64,000 bases of DNA from Anseranas semipalmata. Taxonomy: Eukaryota; Chordata; Aves; Anseriformes; Anseranatidae. The stretch is taken from the NCBI GenBank assembly GCA_013399115.1, contig VXAA01006093.1, positions 740,637 to 804,636 on the forward strand, written 5' to 3'. The position numbers and the translations under genes are program-made. The notes beneath the pieces were generated by a model that was not told the DNA's origin, did no database searches, and saw only the letters and a program-made list of their open reading frames with translations. This document shows positions 11,546 through 25,200 of this stretch, one piece after another (position 1 is the stretch's first letter; each line of letters begins with the position of its first letter).

Positions 11546-14277
11546 TTAAACACACAGCACCTCTCTATTACTTTAAATGAAGGGACTGGGCAAATCACAG
11601 CATCCACGAAGTTTGTCTCCAAGCCCAAGAAACAGGGTTTGCCTCTCCGGGGGTTCAAGCAGCAACAAGAATAAAGCCCTTATCTGAAGGATTCCCTGGG
11701 TAGGGTGGTTCCCTCCCAGTATTCACAAAGCCTTGCCAGTGAACACCTGCCTGTTACTACAAAGCCTGACTTGTGGAGGATGAGCCCATGTGCATTATTC
11801 CCTGGGCAACCCTAGCACTGACATCCACTGGTATTTCATACAGTGTTGCCTGAGCACGTACATAGAGCATACCTTCCAGATCTGTTAAAGAGGTCTGAGT
11901 TAAGGGCTGTAACTGGAGAGACGCCAAGTGCTGCTGCTCTTGCTGCAGGTGTAATGGGTATTGCTCCTGTTCGGTAATGCTCATTCACAGAACAATATAA
12001 TAAGCCGTACACTAAAGATGAACCTTGTAGATTGAGCAAGTAAATGCTTCTCTACCATCTCTTTTTCCCCTCAAGTTTATTTTCTTACTTTGAAAAAAAT
12101 GATCAATCTTTCCCCTATGCTGTTTGCCTAACTTACATTTACTATTCCCTCTCATGACTGTCTTGGTTTTAAAGCTTTAAAGGTCTACAGCCTTTGGCTC
12201 AGTAACCAGCTTTTATCTTCCCAATTACTTTCTCTGATTTTTGTAAAGTTGATAAAAGATATTTCATATGAACCCTATACATGCCCTGGTTCTACACCTA
12301 TGAGTTAGTGAGACTGGAACTGTGGGACTTGCGAGATCATTTTCTCATTTTTCTTGTGCCAGTGGGCTGTCTCTTCTTCTCCACAAAAGAGCATACAATA
12401 ACTCAGGACTCAGAGCCAGTTTCATCAACTTGTGTTACTCTTCTACCCTCCAAGAAAGTGGAGGGTGATACTCAGGCTACCAGTAATGAAATGCTGAAGG
12501 CAGCAGTAAGAAGATGGGCTATTTGGAGAACCCTGCTTTGACAGATCTGACTGTTATGATGGAGCCAGCTAACACAGAGGATTTGGCTGTAGCTGAGATA
12601 GCCACGTGCACAGATCTTTAAAGACTGGGAAACCACAGGGAGGAAATTAAAGCTTTTTTCAGCTAAAAATTGATCTTGACAAGCAGTTAATTTATATAAT
12701 ATTTTAAAATTGTTTTACAGGGAAGACCGTAAAATCTGTGGGGCGATTTGGGACTTTGAAGCAACTGTCAAGCTGTTGCTTCAATAGCCTTCAGGAAGAG
12801 TTTTTAAGATTTGTACATTGTTGTTTCAGGCCACCCAGGGATGTCCTGAGGATTCCTAGTAGGCTCTCACATCAGCATACATTTATTTACTGAAGCTCAT
12901 TCTATCACATCTTCACTAATGTTGTTACCCGATCTAATTAGATTAAAGCTAGCCTGGTAGGCTTCTGCACACTGCGCTTGCACCTTTTAGCTGCAGTGCA
13001 GGCAACACCTAAGGCCTGAAAGTCAGACTATGCAGATGCACTCAAATGATGTGCAGTAATTTGTGAGGGGAGGAATCATACTCATTGAACATGAGCGGAC
13101 CCCCTAAGTTTCTATTGCAGCTGCCTGAGACCAGTAAGTACCATATTTCTCATTATAAGCAGCGACATAAACCCAAAAAATCCCCAACACAGAAGCAGAC
13201 ACTGCTTGAGGTGATGTCCCTCTGTTGACATCACAGCTTACTCTTTTCCAGCTTCCTTTCAGCAAAAACTCCTCTTGTAAAGCAAACTCTACAACAAAAT
13301 ACTGGGAGCTACAGAGCCAATCTGATAGAAACAGGATAATGTCAGCAAGAATGACTGCAATAGCCTGCAGGCACCATCAATTCTGCTAACTTAACATACA
13401 GTATATTCTTCTAAGTTTATTTTCATAAATATTACTCAGTAAGTCACTGAGTGAAAGGAGAGCTCTACCCTGTGATGAATTTCTTGCTCTAGTGTCTGGC
13501 TCTTCTCTAGCCCAAACCTGTTTCCAGATTAAGGCCATTGACTCTGGAATAAATTCTTCCTGTGCTCCAAGAGACCTTGGCTTTGTGGGTGTAACCCACA
13601 AAACCTTATTTCTTATTTATTTTCTCCAGAGGTTGGCAGAATAGTGATGGATCAGGAAGCGATTTAATAGCTTCAAATAGTCCTTATTGCACACTTATTG
13701 CTTGATTAAAAAATATTTATAAGTATTCCTCTCCGCATGCACAACTCTACAAAGGTACATGTTACATATGTAAAGATACCAGCGAAACATTTACTCCTTT
13801 CCTTCTCTCCAGTACAAATAAAGATTGATCTATTTAGCTCCACATACTTCTAGGGTACAGGTCACTTAGGAAGAGATGTCTATCTATTAGCCACTTGCAA
13901 AATAAACAGGAAAATAAAGAAGTCACAGCAAGAAGACTTCCCCCTTTATTATTTCCTTGAGCTGGGATTTGATTTTAACATCTTTGTGAAAATAATCCAT
14001 ACAGAAAACGGTCATTAACTTCTGAGCTAACCAGATGCCGCAGTTCAAGTACCCTGCAGGCAGGCAGACAGATAAGTAGCTGTTCTGTAGAAAGCCAAAG
14101 TGTATACAAGCCTGATTTTCAAATTATTCTGCCTGAATTTTTCATGCATCATATCATTTCATAGCTCTTTTTCCTGGGAATTGTGATAACATGAAAAAAA
14201 AGACTTTGTAGAAATGATAGGATTTTGAAAATGTACCTTTCAAAAAAAAATTGTCATTTTCAATCCTATTCTCAGAT

Positions 14278-14336
14278 AGCAGTTGGACCAGATGATCTTT
14301 GAAGGTCCCTTCCAACTGAATTATTCTATTCTATAG
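14278..14336 (+). mobile_element. short CR1 3'-end fragment
   Basis: CAGTTGGACCAGATGATCTT, then GAAGGTCCCTTCCAACTGAA and ATTCTATTCTATAG, which is the CR1 terminal signature with octamer-like tail. It ends 147 bp before the assembly gap. Confidence 0.8.
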
Positions 14337-14482
14337 TCTTGACTTATGAACATATTTACAAAAACAATGTTAGCTTTGCTTCATGGCTTGCTGAAGAGAA
14401 ATAGCCTATATTTCTTAAGTGCTGTTTCCCTGTCTGCAAGTATAATATAAAAATGGAGATTACACCAAAGAAAAGGGGGGGG

Positions 14483-14738
14483 NNNNNNNNNNNNNNNNNN
14501 NNNNNNNNNNNNNNNNNNNNNNNNNNNNNNNNNNNNNNNNNNNNNNNNNNNNNNNNNNNNNNNNNNNNNNNNNNNNNNNNNNNNNNNNNNNNNNNNNNNN
14601 NNNNNNNNNNNNNNNNNNNNNNNNNNNNNNNNNNNNNNNNNNNNNNNNNNNNNNNNNNNNNNNNNNNNNNNNNNNNNNNNNNNNNNNNNNNNNNNNNNNN
14701 NNNNNNNNNNNNNNNNNNNNNNNNNNNNNNNNNNNNNN
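14483..14738. other. assembly gap of 256 N
   Basis: Run of N flanked by GGGGGGGG on the left and GGG on the right, within the TM3-TM4 intron. Missing sequence may be G-rich. Open frames crossing the gap are not meaningful. Confidence 0.99.
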
Positions 14739-14960
14739 GGGACAATCTGCAATATTAAAGTTTTAGTATTATTAGTAAAATCAAACTCTTAGAGGTAGAT
14801 AATACAAGAGCTAAGAGCTGTGTGGAAACTCCATCTAGCACCTTTATGTGGCAATATTATTGTTCATTTTAACTACCTGTTTACATTTTACTTTTTTCCA
14901 CAAGACCTTTCACTCATTCTGCATGATGGGGCAAAGCTCACTGTACAGGTAGTTATTCTT

Positions 14961-15005
14961 TTATATATATATACATATATATATAATTTATATATATATA
15001 TATAT
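14961..15005. repeat. AT microsatellite
   Basis: Runs of (TA)n with short interruptions (TACATATATATATAATTTATATATATATATATA-type pattern). Confidence 0.95.
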
Positions 15006-15036
15006 CCCTTCTTTCTAGATCTTATTGCAAATTAAG

Positions 15037-15145
15037 AGCTTCACAAACATTAATTAATCTTCAGAATGTCCCTGTAAGAATATATATAATTTTCTCCGTT
15101 TAGAGGCAGAAACTAAAGCACAGAGAGATGAATGACAAAGCCATT
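15037..15145 (+). mobile_element. MIR-like ancient SINE relic (second)
   Basis: GAGCTTCACAAACATTAATT, then TTCAGAATGTCCCTGTAAGA, ATTTTCTCCGTTTAGAGGCA and GAAACTAAAGCACAGAGAGA follow the MIR central block in order. Confidence 0.65.
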
Positions 15146-15510
15146 AAGAAAATTCTTTGCAGATTTGTTTGCTCAACTTAAGATGTCCACACCCCCATTC
15201 AACAAAACCAGGCTATAATTTTCTAGTAAAACTGGCCATGATATTGGAGTTTAAATATTTTGCTGGATCTGGCTTTAGAGACTTATGATGTGGGAACCAA
15301 GGCAATAAAGGGGGAGAATGTTAGTGACAGAAAATATGAAGCCTCAGCTATCAAACAGCTTCAAAAACACTTGCCTCTGTCATGTTAGCCCACTGCAGGA
15401 GATACTCATACTGAGCTTCTCTTTCTTTTTGCCTGGCAGAAAGAGTGAAGGGTTACCCTGTAGGACAGCCTGAGTCAGAAGAGAGAACAGAAAACCAAAA
15501 ATGCATATAC

Positions 15511-15562
15511 AAAAAAAAAAAAAAAACCACAAACAACAACAACAACAACAAAAAACAAACAA
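15511..15562. repeat. poly-A followed by CAA-type repeat
   Basis: An A-run of about 16 followed by (CAA)n and AAACAAACAA. On the minus strand this reads as TTG/TTTG repeats. Confidence 0.9.
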
Positions 15563-18500
15563 GAACTTGAAAAAGAAATTAAGAGAAAACTCAGACGAAA
15601 AGATAACTGTACTCTCTTGTTTAACTAGACCAACTTGAAGATCCATTCCTCTTAACAAGCAAGGGAGACTTCACTATTTTCTTATTTATTTATTTTATCG
15701 GAGAATGCCTTGGAGACTGTTGGAAATCAAAAAGAGAGCTAACTCTTACAGTGCATTCCATACTGCAGTTTAGCTCTATTGACTTCTACTTCTGCTCAGG
15801 CTTAATGAATAGATAACTTCAGTCAAGATATGGAGGTACTCATGCTGAATATACTGCTGAAGTAGTAATTAAAATATTATACAACATGTTGATGAGAAAG
15901 AAAATAAATGTATCAGTATTTTTTAAAGAATATGTATCTATCTATGTATATTTAAAAAGGTTTAAAAAGAGCATAGAGCTCACAGAGAGAAAACTTTATG
16001 ATAATGCTTGGACAGAAATAATAGCAGGTAAATGAAAGCCTCACCCTTCCAGTATATTCATGCTTTGAGTATTTTCTATTTGCACAATCATTTTATCCCT
16101 AGGAAGCACAACAGGTTTTTCAATTCTGTTTCGACGGTTAATTTCTAGTAGCAAAATGGCCGATACTCTTGTTCTGAGCAATTCATTGCTACCTCATTTT
16201 TCCAGGCTTTTGACTACTCTGGCGTAGAGCTGTTAGCTGAAATTATTTTGTAGTTCCAGCCTACTGAATCAAACACATCTGCTTCACTGAGCATTGCAGT
16301 ACACCTTTAGAAAGTCAATTACCATCAAGATGTCCTTCTGCCTTTCAAAGGGGAGAAAAGAACCATTAACCTATCAACCTTCATCAAGGCAAGAAATTCT
16401 GATAACAGCCTATATATGACAATGCCATTTTATATAATATGAAAGTGAAATGAAAAGTAAAGCATGCAAAGACAGTAAGTGCTATACCTATTGTCACCTA
16501 TTTAATACCTGATTCATGTTATATTAACACTGTTTTATGACTGTCAGTAGAATCACCTTGAATTTTAAATAGAAAATACGGATTTCTTTGGTTTTACTTG
16601 ATATAATATTTCATTAAGCCTGCAAAAAGAACCAAATGACACGACTAGCAGGAGGAAATATATTTAAGTTTGGATCAGCAACAAAAGTCACTTAAAAGGG
16701 TTTCTGGTCTTTGTTCTCCTATGACTAAATTTAGAAATCATATTTTTTAAAAGGAATTTAATTATGTCAATCTGATATTTTATTATGGCATTCACTAATA
16801 CAACTTCCTCGGTTTCATGTGATGTTGAGTTTGACACTTACTTGCTCTGTAGGCAACATTTTGTTTGATAAGGAGAATGCTTTTTCTTCTGTAGTAATTT
16901 TTTTTTTAATTTCAAATGGACCAGTCAAGTCCTTGATTTGTAATTTATACATCATCTGAAAATAGTTCTCTACTTTCAGAGTAGTAGAAAATTTGGTGAG
17001 CTCATTTACAGGTTCTTTATTCGCTGCTTGGCATAACGTTGGTTCTAGGTATGAAGAAATGGCACTGAAATCTATTTGTTGCATTAAAAAGAGATATTCT
17101 GAGACCTTATTTTTGATGTGAGCTAAATTACAACATTAGAGCTGAATCATTTTGGCTGTATGAGTTTCACAAGTAATCCATGAAACTGTCCATTTTCTAG
17201 AGAATAATATTCTTAGTTATATTTTCTGTTAACTTCTTTTGCTGTACATGCACAGAATGATTCAGAAGGTACTCATGACCCAGCAATTGATGTCATGAAG
17301 ACAGGGACTTTATTGGTAGACCCAGGTGGCTTGTTCTTAGGTTTGCTCAGCTGAACATTCAAGACAGATGTGTGCAGACAATGAAAAGGGAATACAGAAA
17401 CTCCTTGGAAATATCTCCAGGGAGGACACGTTAGTTCTCTGCTCCTAAATTCATGTCATCTTTTCCTTTTTTCTTATATAAATAAATGATCTTATATGAA
17501 GGGCAAGACTTTTGCCCACAGTGCCAGAGTGAGTCAAATTGTTTAGCAGAAAGAGAAAAATACAAGAAATGCTTCAGAAATACAAATTTCCACAAAAACT
17601 ATATTCTTAATTGGCACAATTTCTTGCAAGTCTTCTATCATATCATGCAATATTAAACCCTGTTCCAGAGGGCAGGTGATAAAGAATTTCAGCTTTCTCT
17701 GCTGAACTTTTGCATGGGCACCAAAACAACTGAAATGTGGTTTCCAACAAATTTTGTCTTACGATTTTCTTTAGTGTCTAAAAATGTGCAAGATCCTCTT
17801 GAGATCTTTCCCATAGTTATGACACTTAGTCTCTCTATATCATTTCAACGTTCCCTTATTTTGAGATATTTATCTTTGCCACTCCCCTGCCCATCTAGTC
17901 ATATGAAACTTATAGGAACTGAATGACCTCTATCCATCTTTGATTAACTAGCCAGTTAATAGAGTGGGAAGGTCTCAAAGACAGTTACATATATAAACAA
18001 ATTGCATGATCATATACACCTTTAAGGAGGTCTTTAAGGAACCACAATATAAACGAAAATAAATTTCCATTACAAATAATTATAAACAAAATGTGAAAAA
18101 TGTGAACTTTGATGGCTCAAAAACTGGCAGACAAATAGGAATCTTAAATTCACTGTTTTCAAAAGATGTTGTGTTTTTTACACTAGTATCATTCTTACTC
18201 TGGTTTCTTTACTCTTGAACAATGAATGTTGGCTTTACTACTTACAGAGAGGAAATGGTAGTAAGAAAGCACAGCTACAACAAGCTAAAAAGCATTTTTA
18301 TCTTCTCTGCTGGCCCTGAAACATTTCAAGCATCTTATAAAGCCTGTTTGATTGATACAGGCCATTAAAATAATGTGTTTAGGAAATTTAATGTTGTCCC
18401 ATGAAATCTGCTATTTCTGCCATAAAAAATGGGCTTTCTTTAATGAAAATGAAAATTACAGCTTCTCAGATAAGTGCATGTAAAACTGCTGAATGCATCA

Positions 18501-21500
18501 GCTGGTTTCTGTAGCATAACAGTGATTGGGTGGTTACTATTATACAGAGTACTCTCAGAAATATTTTAAAATGATAAATGTTCTGCCCACTATGTAACAT
18601 ACATATTTTTAATATTTAGTAGCATATATCTATACCTCTGTATAAATTGCTTTCTTATGAAGTTTACAGAACAATGGTAAATTTCTCCTTGTTATCTAGA
18701 TTAGTTCAGTGTCTGCTATGCATATTTTAAAACGGTATCTACCCACAATGCTCAAGACATGTATACTGCCTGTGTGGAGGTAGCTCTGCTGGCTTTTAAA
18801 TATTAAAACTTCAAAGTATTAAAGAATTCTTACTGTGTCTGAGGTTATTACCAACAAGGTAATAAAAGCCACGTCCTTAAAATACTGTTAAGGATTAGGT
18901 GCTGCATCATCAAAATTAAACAGAGTTAGTGTTTCAGGCTTCTGCATCTCTGGTTTAACAATTATGTGCTAATCACAATTTACTTCTACCTTCCATCTAT
19001 TTAGGTAATTGGGTTTATTTTCAACTGCATGTATCTAAAATCTAATCACACAGCTAGAGCAAGATGTATCCTCAGGCAAAGTGAGAGAACAAACAGTCTT
19101 GTTTAAGACATGAAGAAACCACACACTAAATAAAAATAATATCATTTTGATTATTAAATCTTCTTGGTCTACAAGAAGTATTCAGTCACAAGCCCAGAGG
19201 GCCATTTAAAATCGAGAAGCATTTAGACAGAAGATCCATGGAAACCACAACACCCTTTCTGTTGATTCTTTTAAGCTATCAAGGTTTTGTCATCAATATA
19301 TCAAACCCACATTTTTAGAGAACACATGACACAGTTTCCTGAGAAGAACTGTTTCTGATGTGAAAAGCATACAAGCTAGTTTTGAATTCGTCTAATGTCC
19401 ACATTCAGTGTACAGTAAAGAAAGGATGCTGGGCTTTGTTTTGGTTCACATTTTAAAATATTTCTGTTAATTTCTTCAAATAGTTCTAATATTTTTAGGG
19501 TTTGCCAAAAGTCATGAGTTAAGCAGGGGGCATTCCTAAAAGTTAAAAAAAATTAGTATTTCAAACATCAAAGACATGATTTTCAATCATACAAAATACT
19601 GCTTTCAATCATACAGAAAACCATACAGAAATACTTTCAGCTGAAAACAGTATAAGGCACAGATGTTAACACCCTAAGATATGTCATCCTAGATGACTTT
19701 GCATATCAATTCTTAAGGCAGTGCAACATCTTTTGTTTACCAATGAATAATCAAAAAAAAAAAAAGAAAAGAAAAAAAAAGTATTATGTGCAATGCGTCT
19801 GTATAAGTTAAACATAGGGATTTTTTCTTTCTTGTATTTGTACCCTTAGATTTTCTTTGCTCACAGATACTTGGAGAGAATAAATAAAAAAAAAAGTCTC
19901 AGTACTTATATGGAGCAGTAGAACAGAATAGTGTACCTGCCTCAAGAATTAACTTGCAGTCCACAAAGACTGGAGCTAGTGAAAATTTATGCACTAGAAA
20001 TTTCAAATGGAAACCCAAAAGATGTAGCTCAGGTAAAAACCAATGGAGATGAAACATTTCAATTTTTTTCCAACAAGAAATTCTTCTGAATTTCTATTAC
20101 ACAATCACTTCTAAATATTGACTTTAATTTCCTTTTCAGAGTAAGAAGACATATAAAAAATGTTGACATTTCCCATGAAGGACAAATCAGTTTTACAGCT
20201 GGCTGCATTTAGAGCATGTATATATATAATACTGCTTATACCTCAAAAGATTCATATATAAAGAAGGCATTAGAAATCCACAACCTATTAATTTGATTAA
20301 CTGTGAATAACTACTCCCCTTGTCTTGTTAATTAGATGACATTCCAACATTTTTGAAAGTACAATTTATTACTTCCTGTCCTTTGTCACTTAGGAACCCT
20401 TAGTAATGACAGCTTCACTTTCATGTATTTCAATATTGTAGTATATTGCTTCATTTTGGTATTTGAAAGAAGGAATATTTTTCTTCTTTTCACGACTTAT
20501 TAGCTGGACCTAATCATTTTCAACCCATGTAACAATGATTAATGTATTTAATATTTTTCTAGAACAATAACAATAGCCTGAACCACATATCATTCTTCTT
20601 CACATAAATGAATACATCACATTTTTGTTATGGCATAACAAACTTCCCCTCCTTCTTAACATTACACACACAGACTGGTCAGCGTACACTGAGGTGAGCA
20701 AAAAGCTATTATGCACAACAACATGCCCTGAGGCAAGAAACAATTTAAAGCCTACTGCTGTTTGTCAGTTAACTTGTTTGAAAAACAAACATTTTTGACA
20801 GTACCTACCTTCTACTTGAGGTACAAATGTATTATTGTCAGAAAATGTTTTCTGTATTTCTATTTGCTGGGGAACAATTTAGAGAAATGTAGAGTCTTCG
20901 ATTAAATTTTTGTTAGAAAGATCTCACAGCTGGAGAGTGAATAATAGAGGAAGGTGGCTATAAATGTTCTTTATTTGGTACAGTGAACCTGCTCCTTTAA
21001 CTAATTGTGAGTTAACCACCTGTGTAATAGTCAGATGCCTGGACTCTCTTCTGTGATGGGGAAGACGCTGTCCCTTTGCTTAAATTAGACAATTAATGGT
21101 CAGTCATATCACATGAGTGCTGTCAACAGTAGACATCGAGTATTCCATTTTTTTCCTTTGTTTTTTCTTTTCTCAGAAGATGTTTTGAATTCGCAAACGG
21201 TGCCAGTTTCCTTATGAGGTAGGGATACTCTCAATTTGCGGGGATGAAAAATCATTTGTCATAACTATTTATTTTTTTCCTGCAATTTTTTTTAGAAATT
21301 TGTTAAACTGGAAAGGCTGAAAGAGCGGGGACTTGACAAGCAGAGTCCTCATAGACTGTAGTAGAATGAGGTGGCTACCACATGAGGAGATTCTTTTGCT
21401 ACCTTATATTCTCTCAGCAATAGCTTAGATATACTATGTGCAATTTGATGATAATTTCTTGTGTTCATAGACATAATATATACTTTACATTATGCAGCTA

Positions 21501-21697
21501 TGAATTTTAACTTTATATTATACACCTATGAATTTTAATGATATTCTGTTAAACTCACTGTGTTTAGTTTATGGGATTGAGAGTGAATATTTGTGTGCTT
21601 TAATAGTGACTAGTTTACAGCCTGTACATTTCATGTTTGTGGTCCATTTAAGATGAAAGTTAAAAGGAAAAACAATGAGGTTGAGGGAAAAAGTTAG

Positions 21698-21795
21698 GTC
21701 CTTGGAGATTTTCAAAACTGAAGAGTTAAACTAGATGACTTACAGGTATCTCTTCCAAACATTATTTTTATGAATCATTGATTAACTTATTATTG
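21698..21795 (+). mobile_element. short old CR1 3'-end fragment
   Basis: The match runs from GGTCCTTGGAGATTTTCAAA through AACTAGATGACTTACAGGTA to TCTCTTCCAAACATTATTTT, the typical CR1 terminal block in diverged form. Confidence 0.65.
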
Positions 21796-24700
21796 ATTAT
21801 CTTTGAAATCTTATGAGGGTCCATCCATACCAGTTGTCAATGCTCAGAGAAGGGCTCTTTAGACCTACTGCTCTTCTAGCTTACGTGACTCTGTAAATTG
21901 AAATATATGCACTACTCACACAAGACTGACTCACAGATGAGTGAGCATAGCTTGAAAATTCATACAGCTGGAAGACTATGTGCCAGCCAGAGACAGTTCC
22001 TTAGCAGAGCAGAGTGCATTATTAAGATGTAACTGAGGACAGGATTGAGGTCAGAAAGAGACCTCACTTAACATCCCATCAACAATGATGATACAGCTGA
22101 GACTGTAGCCTAGAGAAGTTGCACCAAAAGAAAAAAAATATGCTATGCATAAAATCTCTCTATTATTGTATGAGATCAGTTTTGCATCCATTACTTATGT
22201 AAGAATTCCTATTGACCTTGGGTAAAGTCCCATATGAGTGAGATGCAGACTTGCATGATTTTGTACTACACAATTGCTTACTTGTTCATGCCCCCCCCCA
22301 ACAAAATCTTATATTAGGATATTTAGTGTGATCCACTTCTAAAACTTCCAATTTACCTTCTTGACAGATATCCAAGTAGCCAGCAACTTAAAATCTTACT
22401 AAGTAGGTGTTATTAGGTACAACAAATTGCAGTGAAGAGTTAAAGCATGATGGAAGTGACTTTCCCTCATGATTTTGGACTTCTGGCTTCTTTCTGGAAC
22501 ACTTTTTCCTTCGTATTCCATATTATGTAATTCAACCAGCTAATCTAGAGGCAGCCAAAAGCATTCTCTTTTAATGCCATACATGAATGAATGATCATGG
22601 ATTAACCACTATTAAATCATAGACGAGCTGTATTCTAGTAATGACTTGAATCCACAAAACTGTGGAGTTTTAAAGTTAATGGTAAAAATTCAGGTTGACA
22701 TCTTGTCCTTAATTCACCCTATTGAAAAGTAAGAAACAAAGGTACAACGGCATGAGTTCATGAGTGTCAACCCCAATTTTTAGTTTTAACGTTGAATTTT
22801 CTTGCTGCTGTCGGTTTTAGTCTTACTAAGTTGAGCTATGGTAAATACTATATATATGATGGTTGCACAAACATTTGCTTCTTCCTGTTGTTTAAAAACT
22901 GACATACACAGTAATCTATTTTTGGCAATTCCTATCCCATAGTTTAACCAGGAGCAAAAACAAAGCTTTTCCATCATATATAAAAAGGTCAAAGGGTAAG
23001 TTTCAAAAAAATCACAGGGTTTCTTGGGACATGCAGCCAGAATAGATCACAAAACTTTGAAAGAAAAGGACAAGCAGAGGAAGAGGAGATTTATCTTTAT
23101 AAATAAATAATAATTGAGAAATAGTAATTAAAAGCTACAAATGACAAGCCATTTCCAGAATGTTATGTTACTGCATTAACAATGCAAAGAATGGAGATCT
23201 GAAAAACAGTGAACAGCAGCTATTGCTAACATCACAAAACTCTAACAGCATCTCATTGCTCAACTTTCCAGGTCAGAAGGCTGCCTAGCTTTGCATATAG
23301 TAATTGCTTTGTATAGTAATTGCTATAGGATTTCACAATATCAGAATCTCAGAAAGAAGTAACGTGTTTTCTCTAGTTGGAAAACACTCTTAAATGCATG
23401 AGGAGGGAGCTTACTGGTCGCTTCTTTAACATTACTGATGGAAGACTAAGAATCTGCATAAGCACACAAGTTTAATATTGTTATATGAGAAAATAACAAG
23501 AGTATGATATGATACATTAAATAGTCCAAAATGCCTTACATATGAATTATAGACATCATGGGGTGGCTATTCTGAAAATAACAGTGGTAGTAATTCTTTG
23601 CCCATGATTTCTGTTCCTTATCTCTTTAATTCATGAGAATGAGTTTTACTGGCATCAATAGTCCTAGAAATTAAATTCCAAAGTGGTATGCATAAATATT
23701 TCTGGGAAGTGAACCCTGCATGTATAGTTTGTTTGTTTGCTTTTTGAGAAGCAAGATCCTGTGACTGACCACTCATATAGATAGCAAATACCACAAATTT
23801 AGACGCTCCATATTCAAGTTAAAAAATTAATGATTGCAAAAGTGAAAAAAAAAACAAACTGGGGGATAAAGTAATAGATATATCTGAAGAAACTGTTATG
23901 TGCTTAGAGATTTACAGGCATAAATTTGTGGATTATGTTCTTTGTGAATTACCTATTTCTACTGAAGTCATTACTTGTAATAAGCATAGCTACCAGTCAA
24001 GGCATTTTAGAACAGGGAACTTTACTTCTTACATTTCATACATTTTCCACAAAAATCATATAGAATATTTGAAGGTAAATCTCCACAACATTACTAACAT
24101 ATCCCATTTCTTACATATTGAGAGCCGAACACTAATGATCTTCAGTAATCATAGTTCTACTGTCTCCTAATTAATAGATAAAATAGTAATGAAGTGTCTC
24201 TCATAATCAATAAATAGTAGTCAGGTTTCTCTGAGGCTCAGATTTTCTTTCACAGAAAATCTAGGCTAGCTTTCACTTTCAGATAAACTGTTAAAATCTT
24301 GAATGATTCCCTAAGCAACAAGTGTGGTCCAATAATAATGGCATTAGCCCTTTAACTGAGTAAGTACTCAATCAATAGGCATAAACTTTGACCTGGACAT
24401 TCTGTTTTGCTAAGGTATGTTAAATATAGAATATTATCTATTTAAACTATTTTAATCTGTATCTTTAAAATTGCAGGGAATTTACAGTGTTTTATTTTCA
24501 ATTAGCAATAAGCAATAATTGTCATCTATGAACCAAAACCTTACTGTGGTTATGTATGTTTAAATCCCTGTGATTCACTGAAAACCCTTTGTGGGTATCT
24601 CAGAGCAGAAGTTGGCCTAATTTTTTGTTATGTTTTATACAGTAATGTGGTACCTGAATAAAAATACCTGGAGGATCAGCAGCCAGTTTCTACTAGACTC

Positions 24701-24887
24701 ATAACATTTCCAAGCACTGAAGGCATATTTGGAACACATTAGTTTCAAAGTCTCTTCTGTCAAAATTTGCTTGCATAATAAAACACTAGAGGTTCTTGCG
24801 AGATCCACAAGGCTGTAGGAATTCAGCAGTAAATAAAGGTCTGAAAAAGTAGAACACTTAAGAAAAATGCTTGCTTTAAGAATAATA

Positions 24888-25200
24888 GAATTGTGGGGCA
24901 GGAATGAACCTCAGGAGGTCATCTAGTCCACTTAAAACTTCTCAGCCAGGGTCACATTGAACACCGATTATGAACGGCTTAGGTTATCTAACCTATGTTA
25001 ACAAATTGCTAATGACAGTACTTCCACAGCTTCCCAGGTGAAGTGTTTTAATTAATAACTATTCTCGTAGTTTAAAATATTTTCCCAATATCAAACTATT
25101 TACCCCCTACTGCAAATTAAGGTTATTATTTATTGTCTTACCTTCAGTAATTTCAGATAATTTTGTTATTAATATATTTTAAACACCTTCTTAATGTTGT
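24888..25200 (-). mobile_element. ancient CR1 fragment, inverted orientation
   Basis: The given strand reads like the complement of a CR1 3' end: ATAGAATTGTGGGGCAGGAA, CTCAGGAGGTCATCTAGTCC, AGCCAGGGTCAC, ACTTCCACAGCTTCCCAGGT, then TATTTTCCCAATATCAAACT and a diverged remainder. Heavy divergence leaves the far end uncertain. Confidence 0.75.

Noticed and set aside
14356..14758. ORFs spanning the N gap
   Set aside because: They are open only because N codons are not read as stops.
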